Source of the DNA: JBFFSQ01 sp041572275
GTDB taxonomy: Bacteria > Pseudomonadota > Gammaproteobacteria > SZUA-229
Direction: 5' to 3'
Length of the DNA stretch: 36,037 nucleotides
Assembly (NCBI GenBank): GCA_041572275.1
Contig: JBFFSQ010000004.1
Location: forward strand, 1-36,037
Made by a program: the position numbers and the translations under genes. The notes under the pieces were generated by a model that worked only from the letters and a program-made list of their open reading frames with translations, did no database searches and was not told the DNA's origin. Every line of letters begins with the position of its first letter. Position 1 is the first letter of the stretch. Shown piece after piece: positions 8,189 through 15,942 of this stretch.

Positions 8189-9322
8189 TTATTTCGACCA
8201 TAAACGCCGATGCGAGTTGATTGACATTAAAATTCCAAATCCAGCCATCAAGGTTACCATTGAGGTACCACCGTAGCTAATCAGGGGCAATGGTACTCCA
8301 ACCACAGGTAAAATGCCTGAGACCATGCCCACATTAACAAATAAATAAACAAAAAACGTCAAACTCAGGCTACCACCCAGCAAGCGGCCATAGGTATCCT
8401 GTGCTAAAGCGGCGATCATCAAACCGCGTAATATAATGAAGCCATATAAACTCAGGAGCAATATACCGCCAATCAGCCCAAACTCTTCAGCAAATACCGC
8501 AAAGATGAAATCCGTCGACTGCTCAGGTAAAAAATCCAGATGAGACTGACTACCATTGAGCCAACCACGGCCGTAGGCACCACCGGAACCGATTGCAATC
8601 TGAGACTGAATGATATGATAACCCGAACCCAATGGATCACGCTCAGGATCCAGAAAGGTCAACACACGGCTACGCTGATAATCATGCATAACATGCCAGA
8701 GCACTGGCAACAGCGCAGCGCCACTGACTAACATACCTGCAATCAGCTTCCAGCTCATACCCGCCAGGAAAATCACAAAAAAGCCCGCTGCAAATATAAG
8801 CAGCGCAGTCCCCAGATCAGGCTGTTTTGCAATCAGTAAGGTCGGTAGCATGATAAGTACAGCTGCCACCAGCAACGATTTAAACGAAGGCGGCAATGCA
8901 CGGTCAGAAAAAAACCAGGCGATCATCATAGGCGTCGCCAGCTTCATCATTTCCGAGGGCTGGAAACGCACAAAACCGAGATCCAGCCAACGCTGAGCCC
9001 CCTTGCCCATATCACCTGCTACCAGCACCAGAATTAACAACACAACACCCAGGCCATAAATCCAGGGTGACCAGAACCGAATACCATTGGATGGCACATG
9101 GGCCAGTATCATCATCACCATAAATGCCAGTAACAGACGCGTGGTCTGGCGATTAATCAGATCAATGGATTGATCGCCAGCGCTATACAGCACACCCAGT
9201 CCTGTTGCTGTTAACAGCAAAATCCCAAATAACAACAACGGATCCATATGCAGAACCTGCAACACCCGCAAGGACAGACTCAGACTACCCTGATCGCGTT
9301 TGAAGCCACCATCACCAATCAT
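8189..9322 (-). CDS. rodA: Rod-shape peptidoglycan glycosyltransferase RodA
   Basis: SEDS-family integral membrane polymerase that builds glycan strands for side-wall growth together with PBP2. The 377 residues contain about ten hydrophobic segments, the RFQPSEMMKL motif (near 140) and the C-terminal SYGGTSMVTLMAGFGILM signature. Its start overlaps the end of mrdA in an ATGA arrangement, so polymerase and transpeptidase are translationally coupled. MreBCD are not in the window. Confidence 0.97.
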   Translation of the reverse strand: MIGDGGFKRDQGSLSLSLRVLQVLHMDPLLLFGILLLTATGLGVLYSAGDQSIDLINRQTTRLLLAFMVMMILAHVPSNGIRFWSPWIYGLGVVLLILVLVAGDMGKGAQRWLDLGFVRFQPSEMMKLATPMMIAWFFSDRALPPSFKSLLVAAVLIMLPTLLIAKQPDLGTALLIFAAGFFVIFLAGMSWKLIAGMLVSGAALLPVLWHVMHDYQRSRVLTFLDPERDPLGSGYHIIQSQIAIGSGGAYGRGWLNGSQSHLDFLPEQSTDFIFAVFAEEFGLIGGILLLSLYGFIILRGLMIAALAQDTYGRLLGGSLSLTFFVYLFVNVGMVSGILPVVGVPLPLISYGGTSMVTLMAGFGILMSINSHRRLWSK

Positions 9323-11172
9323 TCAGCCTCTCCCCTGTTCAGCCAGGCGTCGATCACCTTACGTGCAATCGGCGCCGCCACACCACTACCATGACCTCCA
9401 TTCTCCGCAATCACTGCAACGGCAATTTCAGGATTCTCATAGGGTGCAAAAGCGACAAACAAGGCGTGATCACGTAGTTTTCGTGCCACTGTTTCTTCAT
9501 CATACTCGGCATCCTGGGCAATACCGAACACCTGCGCAGTACCGGTCTTACCAGCCATCCGGTACTTCAGTCCATAACCCGTGCTACGAGCGGTTCCCCG
9601 AGGGCCATGAACTACACTGTACATGCCTTTAAATATATGCTGCCAGTTACCCGTACGATTCAGTTTGATTTGTTTACCGGGTCGGGCAGTCCATAGCTGA
9701 CTCTCACTACGACCTGGACTGCGTAACTCATTGAGCAGATGAGGTGTCATTATCTGCCCCCGCATCGACAAGGTAGCTGTTGCCGACGCCAGCTGCATAG
9801 GTGTCGTCAGCATATAGCCCTGGCCAATACCGGAAATAAGGGTTTCACCTGGAAACCAGATTTTATGCCGCGTGCGTTTTTTCCATTCCCGCGACGGCAA
9901 CAATCCTGTTTGCTCGCCCACAGTATCCAGTCCTGTACGCTGACCAAAGCCAAACTGGCCGAGGAACTTATGCATATGATCAATACCCAGACGATAGGCT
10001 ATTTCATAAAAGTACACATCGCAGGACTGAGCCAGAGCCTCTTCCAGATTCGTTTCGCCATGCCCCTCTTTTTTCCAGTCGCGGTATCTGCGTTCCTCAT
10101 TTGGCAACAAATAATAACCTTCGCAATCGATTTGCTCCCGGTGGCCCATAGTTTTGTACTCCAGACCTGCTAGAGCGACAAAAGGCTTCATGGTCGAACC
10201 CGGCGGGTACTGCCCGGCCAGTGCACGATTAAACAAGGGGCGATTATCGGAATCACGCAGGCGCGTGTAATCTTTCACACTGATACCATGCACAAACAGA
10301 TTGGGATCATAGGTTGGCATACTGGCCATTGCCAGTATCTCACCGGTTTCCGGCACCATGGCCACCACAGCACCGTTGTAATCCTCCATGGCATTCTCAG
10401 CCACTGCCTGCAACTCGGCATCCAGCGACAGCACCAGATTCTGTCCCGGCTCCGGTTTCTTTTCCTCTAGCACGCGCAGTATGCGGCCCTGCACATTGAC
10501 TTCGACACTTTGGTGCCCAACCTGACCATGCAGCTCATCTTCATAGAATTTCTCCAGGCCAACCTTGCCGATATGACTAGTACCGGAGTAATTCGCCGCA
10601 TCCACTTTCTTCAGCTCATCTTCATCGATACGGCCAACATAGCCAATGACATGTACCGCCCGCTCACCCAGCGGGTAGTAGCGACTCAAGCGAGCAGTTA
10701 TATCCATACCCGGGAACCTGTGCCGGTTGACTGCCAACCGAGCCACTTCATCTTCCGATAGCTTGGTGCGTAAGGGAATGCCTTCGAAAGGATGGCTGCG
10801 TTTGACGGCTTTGCGGAATCGTTTCAGTGTCGGTTCATCCAGTGCCACTAGCTCGGCCAAGCCCTCAATGGTGGCATCCATGTCTTCCACCTGCTCCGGG
10901 GTGATCTCCAAACGATAAGAAGGAATGTTTTCAGCCAGTACCACACCATTGCGGTCGTAAATCAAACCACGATTAGGTGCGATGGCCATTAGCCTGACCC
11001 GGTTATTTTCCGACAGGGTTTTGAAATGAGCATGCTCAATCAGCTGCAAATAGACTAGGCGACTCAGCAGTACACCAATGAATAGTACACTCAGGAACGC
11101 GGCCACTAGTGCCCGCCGCTTAAACAGCAGAGCTTCCTGAAAATGATCTTTTATGAGTGAACGATAAGCCAT
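9319..11172 (-). CDS. mrdA: Penicillin-binding protein 2 (elongasome transpeptidase)
   Basis: Class B PBP of 617 residues that cross-links peptidoglycan during elongation. It has one N-terminal membrane anchor (about 22-44), a dimerisation/pedestal region starting APNRGLIYDRNGVVLAEN, and a transpeptidase domain with the active serine in S326-T-M-K329, SCD as the second motif and KTG (in AGKTGTAQVFG). These match the PBP2/MrdA subfamily rather than FtsI. It heads the minus-strand cell-wall run. In pseudomonads and E. coli rsfS-rlmH precede it, but here ppa does, 105 bases upstream. Confidence 0.97.
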   Translation of the reverse strand: MAYRSLIKDHFQEALLFKRRALVAAFLSVLFIGVLLSRLVYLQLIEHAHFKTLSENNRVRLMAIAPNRGLIYDRNGVVLAENIPSYRLEITPEQVEDMDATIEGLAELVALDEPTLKRFRKAVKRSHPFEGIPLRTKLSEDEVARLAVNRHRFPGMDITARLSRYYPLGERAVHVIGYVGRIDEDELKKVDAANYSGTSHIGKVGLEKFYEDELHGQVGHQSVEVNVQGRILRVLEEKKPEPGQNLVLSLDAELQAVAENAMEDYNGAVVAMVPETGEILAMASMPTYDPNLFVHGISVKDYTRLRDSDNRPLFNRALAGQYPPGSTMKPFVALAGLEYKTMGHREQIDCEGYYLLPNEERRYRDWKKEGHGETNLEEALAQSCDVYFYEIAYRLGIDHMHKFLGQFGFGQRTGLDTVGEQTGLLPSREWKKRTRHKIWFPGETLISGIGQGYMLTTPMQLASATATLSMRGQIMTPHLLNELRSPGRSESQLWTARPGKQIKLNRTGNWQHIFKGMYSVVHGPRGTARSTGYGLKYRMAGKTGTAQVFGIAQDAEYDEETVARKLRDHALFVAFAPYENPEIAVAVIAENGGHGSGVAAPIARKVIDAWLNRGEAE

Positions 11173-11277
11173 CAGTTAATAGCAGGTATTGCACAACCAA
11201 TAATCATACCGTGATCAGACATCTGGAAATTTGCACCGCTTCTCGTCTTCACCACAAACTGCTTACCACCTAAAATG

Positions 11278-11805
11278 CTATTGATTGAAACGTCCAATGC
11301 TATCCAATATTTCCTGTTCGGCTTCCTCTACACCCACCCAGCTCTCAACCTTAACCCATTTACCGGACTCCAGTGCCTTGTACTGCTCAAAGAAGTGGGT
11401 GATCTGCCCCAGAATACCGTCATGCAGATCAAAGGGTGATTTCACATCATCATACAGCTTGGTCAGTTGATGAACCGGAACCGCCAGAATCTTATGATCC
11501 TCACCGGCCTCATCAATCATCTTCAACATTCCCACTGGTCGACAACGGATCACCGAACCACTGATCAGAGGAACCGGGGTCACTACTAACACATCGACCG
11601 GATCACCATCCTCTGACAAGGTGTGAGGCATAAACCCATAATTACAGGGATAAAACATCGCCGTACCCATGAAACGATCCACGGTCAGCGTACCACTGTC
11701 TTTATCCACTTCATATTTTACCGGCGAACCATGGGAGGGTATTTCAATTACGACATTAATATCATGAGGAACGTCTTCTCCCAGGGGGAGGTTATCAAGG
11801 TTCAT
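11278..11805 (-). CDS. ppa: Inorganic pyrophosphatase
   Basis: Family I soluble pyrophosphatase (175 residues), hydrolysing PPi to two phosphates and pulling biosynthetic reactions forward. The substrate/metal motif DGDPVDVLV (near residue 65), the N-terminal VIEIPSHGSPVKYEVDK and the YPCNYGFMPHT segment are all intact. Length equals the usual bacterial enzyme. It is transcribed divergently from adk across about 175 bases. Confidence 0.98.
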   Translation of the reverse strand: MNLDNLPLGEDVPHDINVVIEIPSHGSPVKYEVDKDSGTLTVDRFMGTAMFYPCNYGFMPHTLSEDGDPVDVLVVTPVPLISGSVIRCRPVGMLKMIDEAGEDHKILAVPVHQLTKLYDDVKSPFDLHDGILGQITHFFEQYKALESGKWVKVESWVGVEEAEQEILDSIGRFNQ

Positions 11806-11904
11806 AGCATTCTTCTTTCTTTAAAAATCCACACAATTACATGAAGTCAGTCTGGGCAGACCCAGGAAACACGCTGATTATATCAACAACTGTGCAGAGA
11901 ATAC

Positions 11905-11932
11905 TCGACATTATCTGAGCATTGATTACAAT
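11905..11932 (+). promoter_or_regulatory. Candidate sigma-70 promoter for adk
   Basis: TCGACA (11905-11910, five of six matches to the -35 consensus) and TACAAT (11927-11932, five of six to the -10) are separated by 16 bases. This predicts a start near 11939 and a leader of about 43 bases to the adk ATG, with an AGGGG ribosome site at 11966-11970. Prediction by eye only. Confidence 0.5.
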
Positions 11933-11981
11933 CCAGAAAACCTACGAACTGGTTCTGGACATTTTAGGGGAAACTTCAGCC

Positions 11982-13340
11982 ATGAGAATCGTTTTATTAG
12001 GAGCACCCGGCTCCGGCAAAGGCACACAGGCAAAACTGCTTGTTGAAAAATATAATGTACCTCAGATCTCCACTGGCGATCTGCTTCGCGCAGCGGTGAC
12101 AGCACAAACCCCACTGGGCAGACAGGCCAAAGCGATTATGGATGCCGGTCAGCTGGTACCCAATGAAATTGTCCTTGGCATGATCCGCGAACGCCTGAAC
12201 AATCCGGATGCCCGAAATGGCTTCATCCTTGATGGTTTCCCTCGCAACGTTGAGCAGGCTGAAGAACTCAATACTCTGCTCAGCAACATGGACAAACCCA
12301 TCGAAAAAGCGATTCTCATTGATGTCGACTTTGATGTCCTCATGCAGCGTCTCACCGGTCGACTATCCTGTGAGAAGTGTGGCGCCGTCTACAACACCTT
12401 CACCAACCCACCGGCTCTGGAAGATGAATGTGATGAATGTGGCAGTGATCTACACCACCGCTCTGATGACAATGAAGAAACCATCGGTAAACGTCTACGT
12501 GTCTATGAACAGCAAACACAGCCTGTGGCTGATTATTACAAGGCACAGAACAAGCTTGCCAGTATTGATGGCATGGGCGACATCAACGATATTTTCAAGG
12601 CAATAAAAGTCGCACTGCAAACACCTTCATCTGCCTTGCCCGTCAAAAAGACACCGGCACCCCTGCCGATTGTAAAGCAGGTTGAAGCTGAAGTTGCCGC
12701 TGCAGAAACCAAACCTGCACCCGAAAAGCCTGCCGAAACGAAAGCGGAAGCCCCAAAACCGGCCCCAGCTAAGACTGAAGCTGCACCGACACCCACTGTC
12801 GCCAAAACAGTAGAAAAACCAGCACCGACAAAGGCCCCGGCCAGTAAGCCTGCTGCCGCGAAAAAACCCGACGTGGAGAAAAAGGCCGCGGCTCAAAAAC
12901 CCACTACAGCTAAAAAAGCAGCAGTGAAAAAGGCCACTACTAAAAAGCCTGCCGCCGCCAAAAAAGCGGCCGTGAAAAAAGAAGCTGCTAAGAAACCTGC
13001 TGCTGCCAAAAAAGCAGCCGTGAAAAAAACTGCTGCTAAAAAGCCTGTCTCCGCCAAAAAAGCGGCCGTAAAAAAAGCCGTCGCCAAGAAACCAGCTGTT
13101 GCAAAAAAAGCAGCTGCGAAAAAAGCCAGGACAACAGCTAGCACCAACCCCATGCAGCAACTACGTGACCAGCTCAAAGCCATGCAGGACGAGCTCAAAC
13201 AAGTCAATGCTGAACTGAAACAGGCTGAAAGCCGCAATCAGGCACTGTTATCGGTGGAGAATCAGAAAGATGGCTTACGTAGCCGCTTCTCCAGTCAATG
13301 GGAAAAAGATCTGATGAAAATGCTGAAAAAGATTAAATAA
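11982..13340 (+). CDS. adk: Adenylate kinase with histone-H1-like C-terminal tail
   Basis: The first ~213 residues are a complete long-form adenylate kinase (ATP + AMP to 2 ADP). It has the P-loop GAPGSGKGT at 7-15, the AMP-site motif DGFPR, and a LID with four zinc-type cysteines (C130, C133, C150, C153). A further ~240 residues follow in the same open frame: a Pro/Ala/Lys linker (about 215-305), a Lys/Ala block with a 16-residue period (about 310-385), and a C-terminal helix rich in Gln/Leu/Lys that looks like a coiled coil (about 390-452). Normal bacterial Adk is about 215 residues, so this one is doubled in length. The ATG at 11982 is preceded by AGGGG. An upstream TTG frame start at 11922 overlaps the promoter and is rejected. 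The tail probably binds nucleic acid or another polyanion; this is inference. Confidence 0.93.
   Translation: MRIVLLGAPGSGKGTQAKLLVEKYNVPQISTGDLLRAAVTAQTPLGRQAKAIMDAGQLVPNEIVLGMIRERLNNPDARNGFILDGFPRNVEQAEELNTLLSNMDKPIEKAILIDVDFDVLMQRLTGRLSCEKCGAVYNTFTNPPALEDECDECGSDLHHRSDDNEETIGKRLRVYEQQTQPVADYYKAQNKLASIDGMGDINDIFKAIKVALQTPSSALPVKKTPAPLPIVKQVEAEVAAAETKPAPEKPAETKAEAPKPAPAKTEAAPTPTVAKTVEKPAPTKAPASKPAAAKKPDVEKKAAAQKPTTAKKAAVKKATTKKPAAAKKAAVKKEAAKKPAAAKKAAVKKTAAKKPVSAKKAAVKKAVAKKPAVAKKAAAKKARTTASTNPMQQLRDQLKAMQDELKQVNAELKQAESRNQALLSVENQKDGLRSRFSSQWEKDLMKMLKKIK
12909..13124 (+). repeat. 48-bp in-frame tandem repeat in the adk tail
   Basis: Four full 48-bp units begin at 12909, 12957, 13005 and 13053, with a partial fifth at 13101. 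Each encodes 16 residues starting AKKAAVKK and ending around KKPA. Units differ at synonymous positions and at three or four residues, so they are diverged rather than freshly copied. The pattern resembles Lys/Ala tails of histone H1-like bacterial proteins. Confidence 0.92.
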
Positions 13341-13342
13341 AA

Positions 13343-13362
13343 TTTTAGAGGCCACTCTAAAA
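13343..13362. repeat. Perfect 8-bp inverted repeat after adk
   Basis: TTTTAGAG and CTCTAAAA flank a GCCA loop two bases after the adk stop codon. It could stabilise the mRNA 3' end, acting with the stronger terminator 13 bases downstream. It has no T-run of its own beyond the stem. Confidence 0.6.
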
Positions 13363-13374
13363 ACCAGCATGCAC

Positions 13375-13404
13375 AAAAAAGGCCGGGACATCCCGGCCTT
13401 TTTT
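13375..13404. terminator. Bidirectional intrinsic terminator
   Basis: A GC-rich 7- to 8-bp stem (GGCCGGG with CCCGGCC, tight ACAT loop) is flanked by six As and six Ts, giving a T-run after the hairpin on both strands. It lies between the convergent adk (plus) and thioredoxin (minus) genes and should stop transcription from either side. Confidence 0.92.
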
Positions 13405-13495
13405 GTTTCATTCGCTGTATCCAGTGAGGATTAGCGAGTGCACGAACCCACAAAAGCCCAATGAAAATGACTAATGGCGTTTATACACAAACACC

Positions 13496-13882
13496 TTAGG
13501 AACTGGCGTTAGCCTGTTCAGCAGCCTGTGCCTCAGCAATTTCTGCACGGACTTTGTCCATATCCAGCGTTTTGATCTGACCTATCATGTCATCTAGTTG
13601 TGGCCCTGGAACCATGCCGGCTTCAGCAAAGATAATAATCTGTTCACGGAAGACCATCAGGGTGGGGATTGAACGAATCTGAAAATGGGCAGCTATTGCC
13701 TGCTCTTCTTCAGTGTTGATCTTGCCAAAGACAATATCAGGGTGTTTTTCTGATACTTCTTCGTAAATTGGACCAAATGACTTACAGGGACCGCACCAGG
13801 GCGCCCAAAAATCAATCAGAACGATATCGTTCTCATTTACTGTGGACTCAAGATTTTGCTCGTTCAGTTCGATAGTTGCCAC
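13496..13882 (-). CDS. Thioredoxin-family protein
   Basis: A 128-residue cytosolic thioredoxin with the redox motif WCGPC in DFWAPWCGPCKSFGPIY and the cis-proline in SIPTLMVF. After the ~105-residue fold it has an extra charged/Ala-rich helix (DKVRAEIAEAQAAEQ). The start is most likely the GTG at 13882, because AGGAG lies six to seven bases before it and the fold begins right there. A longer frame up to 13996 runs into the ABC transporter gene and has no family similarity. It follows the ABC transporter by 94 bases, where an inverted repeat (13911-13934) could be an operator. It is probably a general disulfide reductase; I do not assign trxA since other thioredoxins may exist. Confidence 0.9.
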   Translation of the reverse strand: MATIELNEQNLESTVNENDIVLIDFWAPWCGPCKSFGPIYEEVSEKHPDIVFGKINTEEEQAIAAHFQIRSIPTLMVFREQIIIFAEAGMVPGPQLDDMIGQIKTLDMDKVRAEIAEAQAAEQANASS

Positions 13883-13910
13883 ATTCTTCTCCTGTTGTGA
13901 GTTTTCAGGA

Positions 13911-13934
13911 ATACTCCTGTCAAACTCGGAGTAT
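13911..13934. promoter_or_regulatory. Dyad ATACTCC-N10-GGAGTAT upstream of the thioredoxin gene
   Basis: Perfect 7-bp arms separated by 10 bases, located 29-52 bases before the thioredoxin GTG start. On the minus strand the spacer contains TTTGACA, like a -35 element. The geometry suits a dimeric regulator, but no regulator is identified. Confidence 0.4.
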
Positions 13935-13976
13935 ACAGTATTACTAAATACTAATATATGGCCGTAAGCCGGGTTT

Positions 13977-15767
13977 TCAACCCTGGCGCACTCCATAGAG
14001 TTGACGATACAGACCGTCTCGATTCACCAGCTCGTTATGACTGCCTTCGTCAATGACTTTTCCGCCATCGAACACATAGACCCGATCTGCCTGTTTCACA
14101 GCACTCAGTCGATGAGCGATAATTAGAGTCGTTCGGTTACGTAAGAAGCCCTGCAATGCCTGGTGGAGCTGATATTCAGTCTCGGCATCCAGGGCAGATG
14201 TCGCCTCATCAAGTATCACTATTTTAGGATCCATCAACACCATTCGCGCGACCGCCAGGCGCTGACGTTGGCCACCAGACAAACGCACACCGTTGCGCCC
14301 CACGATGGTATCCAGACCTTCAGGCATATCCAAGATTACCGACTTAAGCTGGGCTATTTCCAGCGCCTGCCACAGGGACGCCTCATCGATATCACGTCCC
14401 AAACAAAGATTATTCCGTACGCTGTCATTGAATAGCGCCGGATGCTGCAATACCGTCGCCACATTTTCGCGCACCACATCCAGTCCAATCTCTGTCACCG
14501 GCACCTCATCAAAATACAGTTGCCCAGATGCAGGTGGATAAAGCCCGAGAATTACCTGTACCAAGGTCGATTTACCACCACCACTGGCACCTACCAGGGC
14601 AATTTTTTCACCGGCCTGAATGGTTAGCGAAACATCATCCAGCACGGGATCACCGGGAGTATAGGCAAAGTGGATATGCTCAAGACGCATACCCACGGTG
14701 TGTTGATGTTCAAAGGGATTCTGTCTATTGGGGTACTGGGGTTCCTGTTTCAGGTGCAGCAAGCGATTAATCCGACCTAATGCGGCATTGGCCGAAAAAT
14801 AGCTATACTGGATCGACAAAATTTCCTGGACAGGCGTCATCATAAACCACAGATAGGCATAGACGGCAAACATCTGGCCGATACTGAGACTGGAAAATAC
14901 CACCATCAACATACTCACGGCCCGAAACATCTCAAAGCCCATCAGAAATACAAAGAATGACAGTTTATTGGCCGCATCACTTTTCCAGCTAAACGCAGCA
15001 GAATGGTGCTTGATACCCCGGGCCCGGTCGATCACCCGTAACAGATAATGACGTTCCCGGTTACTGGCACGGATTTCCTGTATACCGTCCAGAGTTTCAC
15101 TCAAGGATTGCTGAAACAGCTCAAACGCCGAATTTTCCTTTTTTTTCAGCTGTTTAACTTTCTTACCTAGCACCGTAGTGAAATAAATCACCAGCGGGTT
15201 CATCACCAGAATAAACAGGCCCAGTGGCCAGTGGATCAATAACAGTATCACCGCCACACCAGTGATCGTCAGCACAGCTACGATAAATTTACTCAAGGCC
15301 GTACCGATAAATATATCGATGGCTTCAACATCAGTAACCATATGTGATGCCACCGTGCCACTACCCAGGGTTTCATACTCCGCCATGGAGACTCGTTGTA
15401 GCCGCTCCAGCAGGCCTCTGCGAATGCGATAGGTAATTTCCTTGGCCACCTGGGTAAAGGTACGTGTCTGCCAGACAGCCAGGGTGATGGCCAGCGCCCG
15501 TAACAACATGGTTACCAGCATCATGACAAGAATATACAGTACGGCACTATGCCAGCTGTCAGGAAACACCGCATTCATCGTTGCCACCAGCGTCCCTGGC
15601 TGCTGTAGCAACACCTCATCAACTAACAAAGGCATCAGCAGGGGAACTGGCGCACTCACCAGTGCCGCAAAAATCGCAATGATATTGGCATACCACAGGG
15701 TTCGCTTATGCTGCAGTGCAATCTGTCGAATATAAGACCAGCTATATTGGAGTGTATGTTCAGACAT
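13977..15767 (-). CDS. ABC exporter, fused membrane and ATPase domains
   Basis: A 596-residue half-transporter of the MsbA/MdlB/lipid-multidrug exporter type. Six membrane helices occupy about residues 25-320. The nucleotide-binding domain follows with Walker A GASGGGKST (393-401), the signature LSGGQRQRLAVARM, Walker B IVILDEATSALD and the switch histidine in IIAHRLS. It should act as a dimer in the inner membrane. The substrate cannot be read from sequence; lipid, peptide or drug export are all possible. It lies upstream of and co-directional with the thioredoxin gene, and diverges from the GlpK-like gene. Confidence 0.9.
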   Translation of the reverse strand: MSEHTLQYSWSYIRQIALQHKRTLWYANIIAIFAALVSAPVPLLMPLLVDEVLLQQPGTLVATMNAVFPDSWHSAVLYILVMMLVTMLLRALAITLAVWQTRTFTQVAKEITYRIRRGLLERLQRVSMAEYETLGSGTVASHMVTDVEAIDIFIGTALSKFIVAVLTITGVAVILLLIHWPLGLFILVMNPLVIYFTTVLGKKVKQLKKKENSAFELFQQSLSETLDGIQEIRASNRERHYLLRVIDRARGIKHHSAAFSWKSDAANKLSFFVFLMGFEMFRAVSMLMVVFSSLSIGQMFAVYAYLWFMMTPVQEILSIQYSYFSANAALGRINRLLHLKQEPQYPNRQNPFEHQHTVGMRLEHIHFAYTPGDPVLDDVSLTIQAGEKIALVGASGGGKSTLVQVILGLYPPASGQLYFDEVPVTEIGLDVVRENVATVLQHPALFNDSVRNNLCLGRDIDEASLWQALEIAQLKSVILDMPEGLDTIVGRNGVRLSGGQRQRLAVARMVLMDPKIVILDEATSALDAETEYQLHQALQGFLRNRTTLIIAHRLSAVKQADRVYVFDGGKVIDEGSHNELVNRDGLYRQLYGVRQG

Positions 15768-15942
15768 AATGGTATTCGGGCTGGCTCCTGCAGTTTGCTG
15801 TCAGACGACTAACATTAATCATACACTGTCAAAGCAAAATTTCGGTAGCTGTGGCAACTGCCAACTCATCTATACTTTAATCAATAACATTTTGGGCAAA
15901 CAATTTTCCCCAACCAGTCAGGACAAACAGCCGGGTATCATC

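Noticed and set aside
11922..11981. An upstream TTG start giving adk 20 extra residues
   Set aside because: It overlaps the predicted -10 box, and the P-loop fold begins at the ATG at 11982 behind AGGGG.
12909..13124. Regular repeats as a possible CRISPR array
   Set aside because: Units are contiguous, coding and diverged, with no unique spacers.
12627..13160. A 177-residue minus-strand open frame rich in Phe, Gly and Cys inside the adk tail
   Set aside because: It is the mirror of the Lys/Ala repeat (AAA and GCC codons read backwards) and has no homology-like motif or ribosome site.
13883..13996. A 38-residue extension of the thioredoxin
   Set aside because: It overlaps the ABC transporter end and the dyad; the GTG at 13882 has a strong ribosome site.
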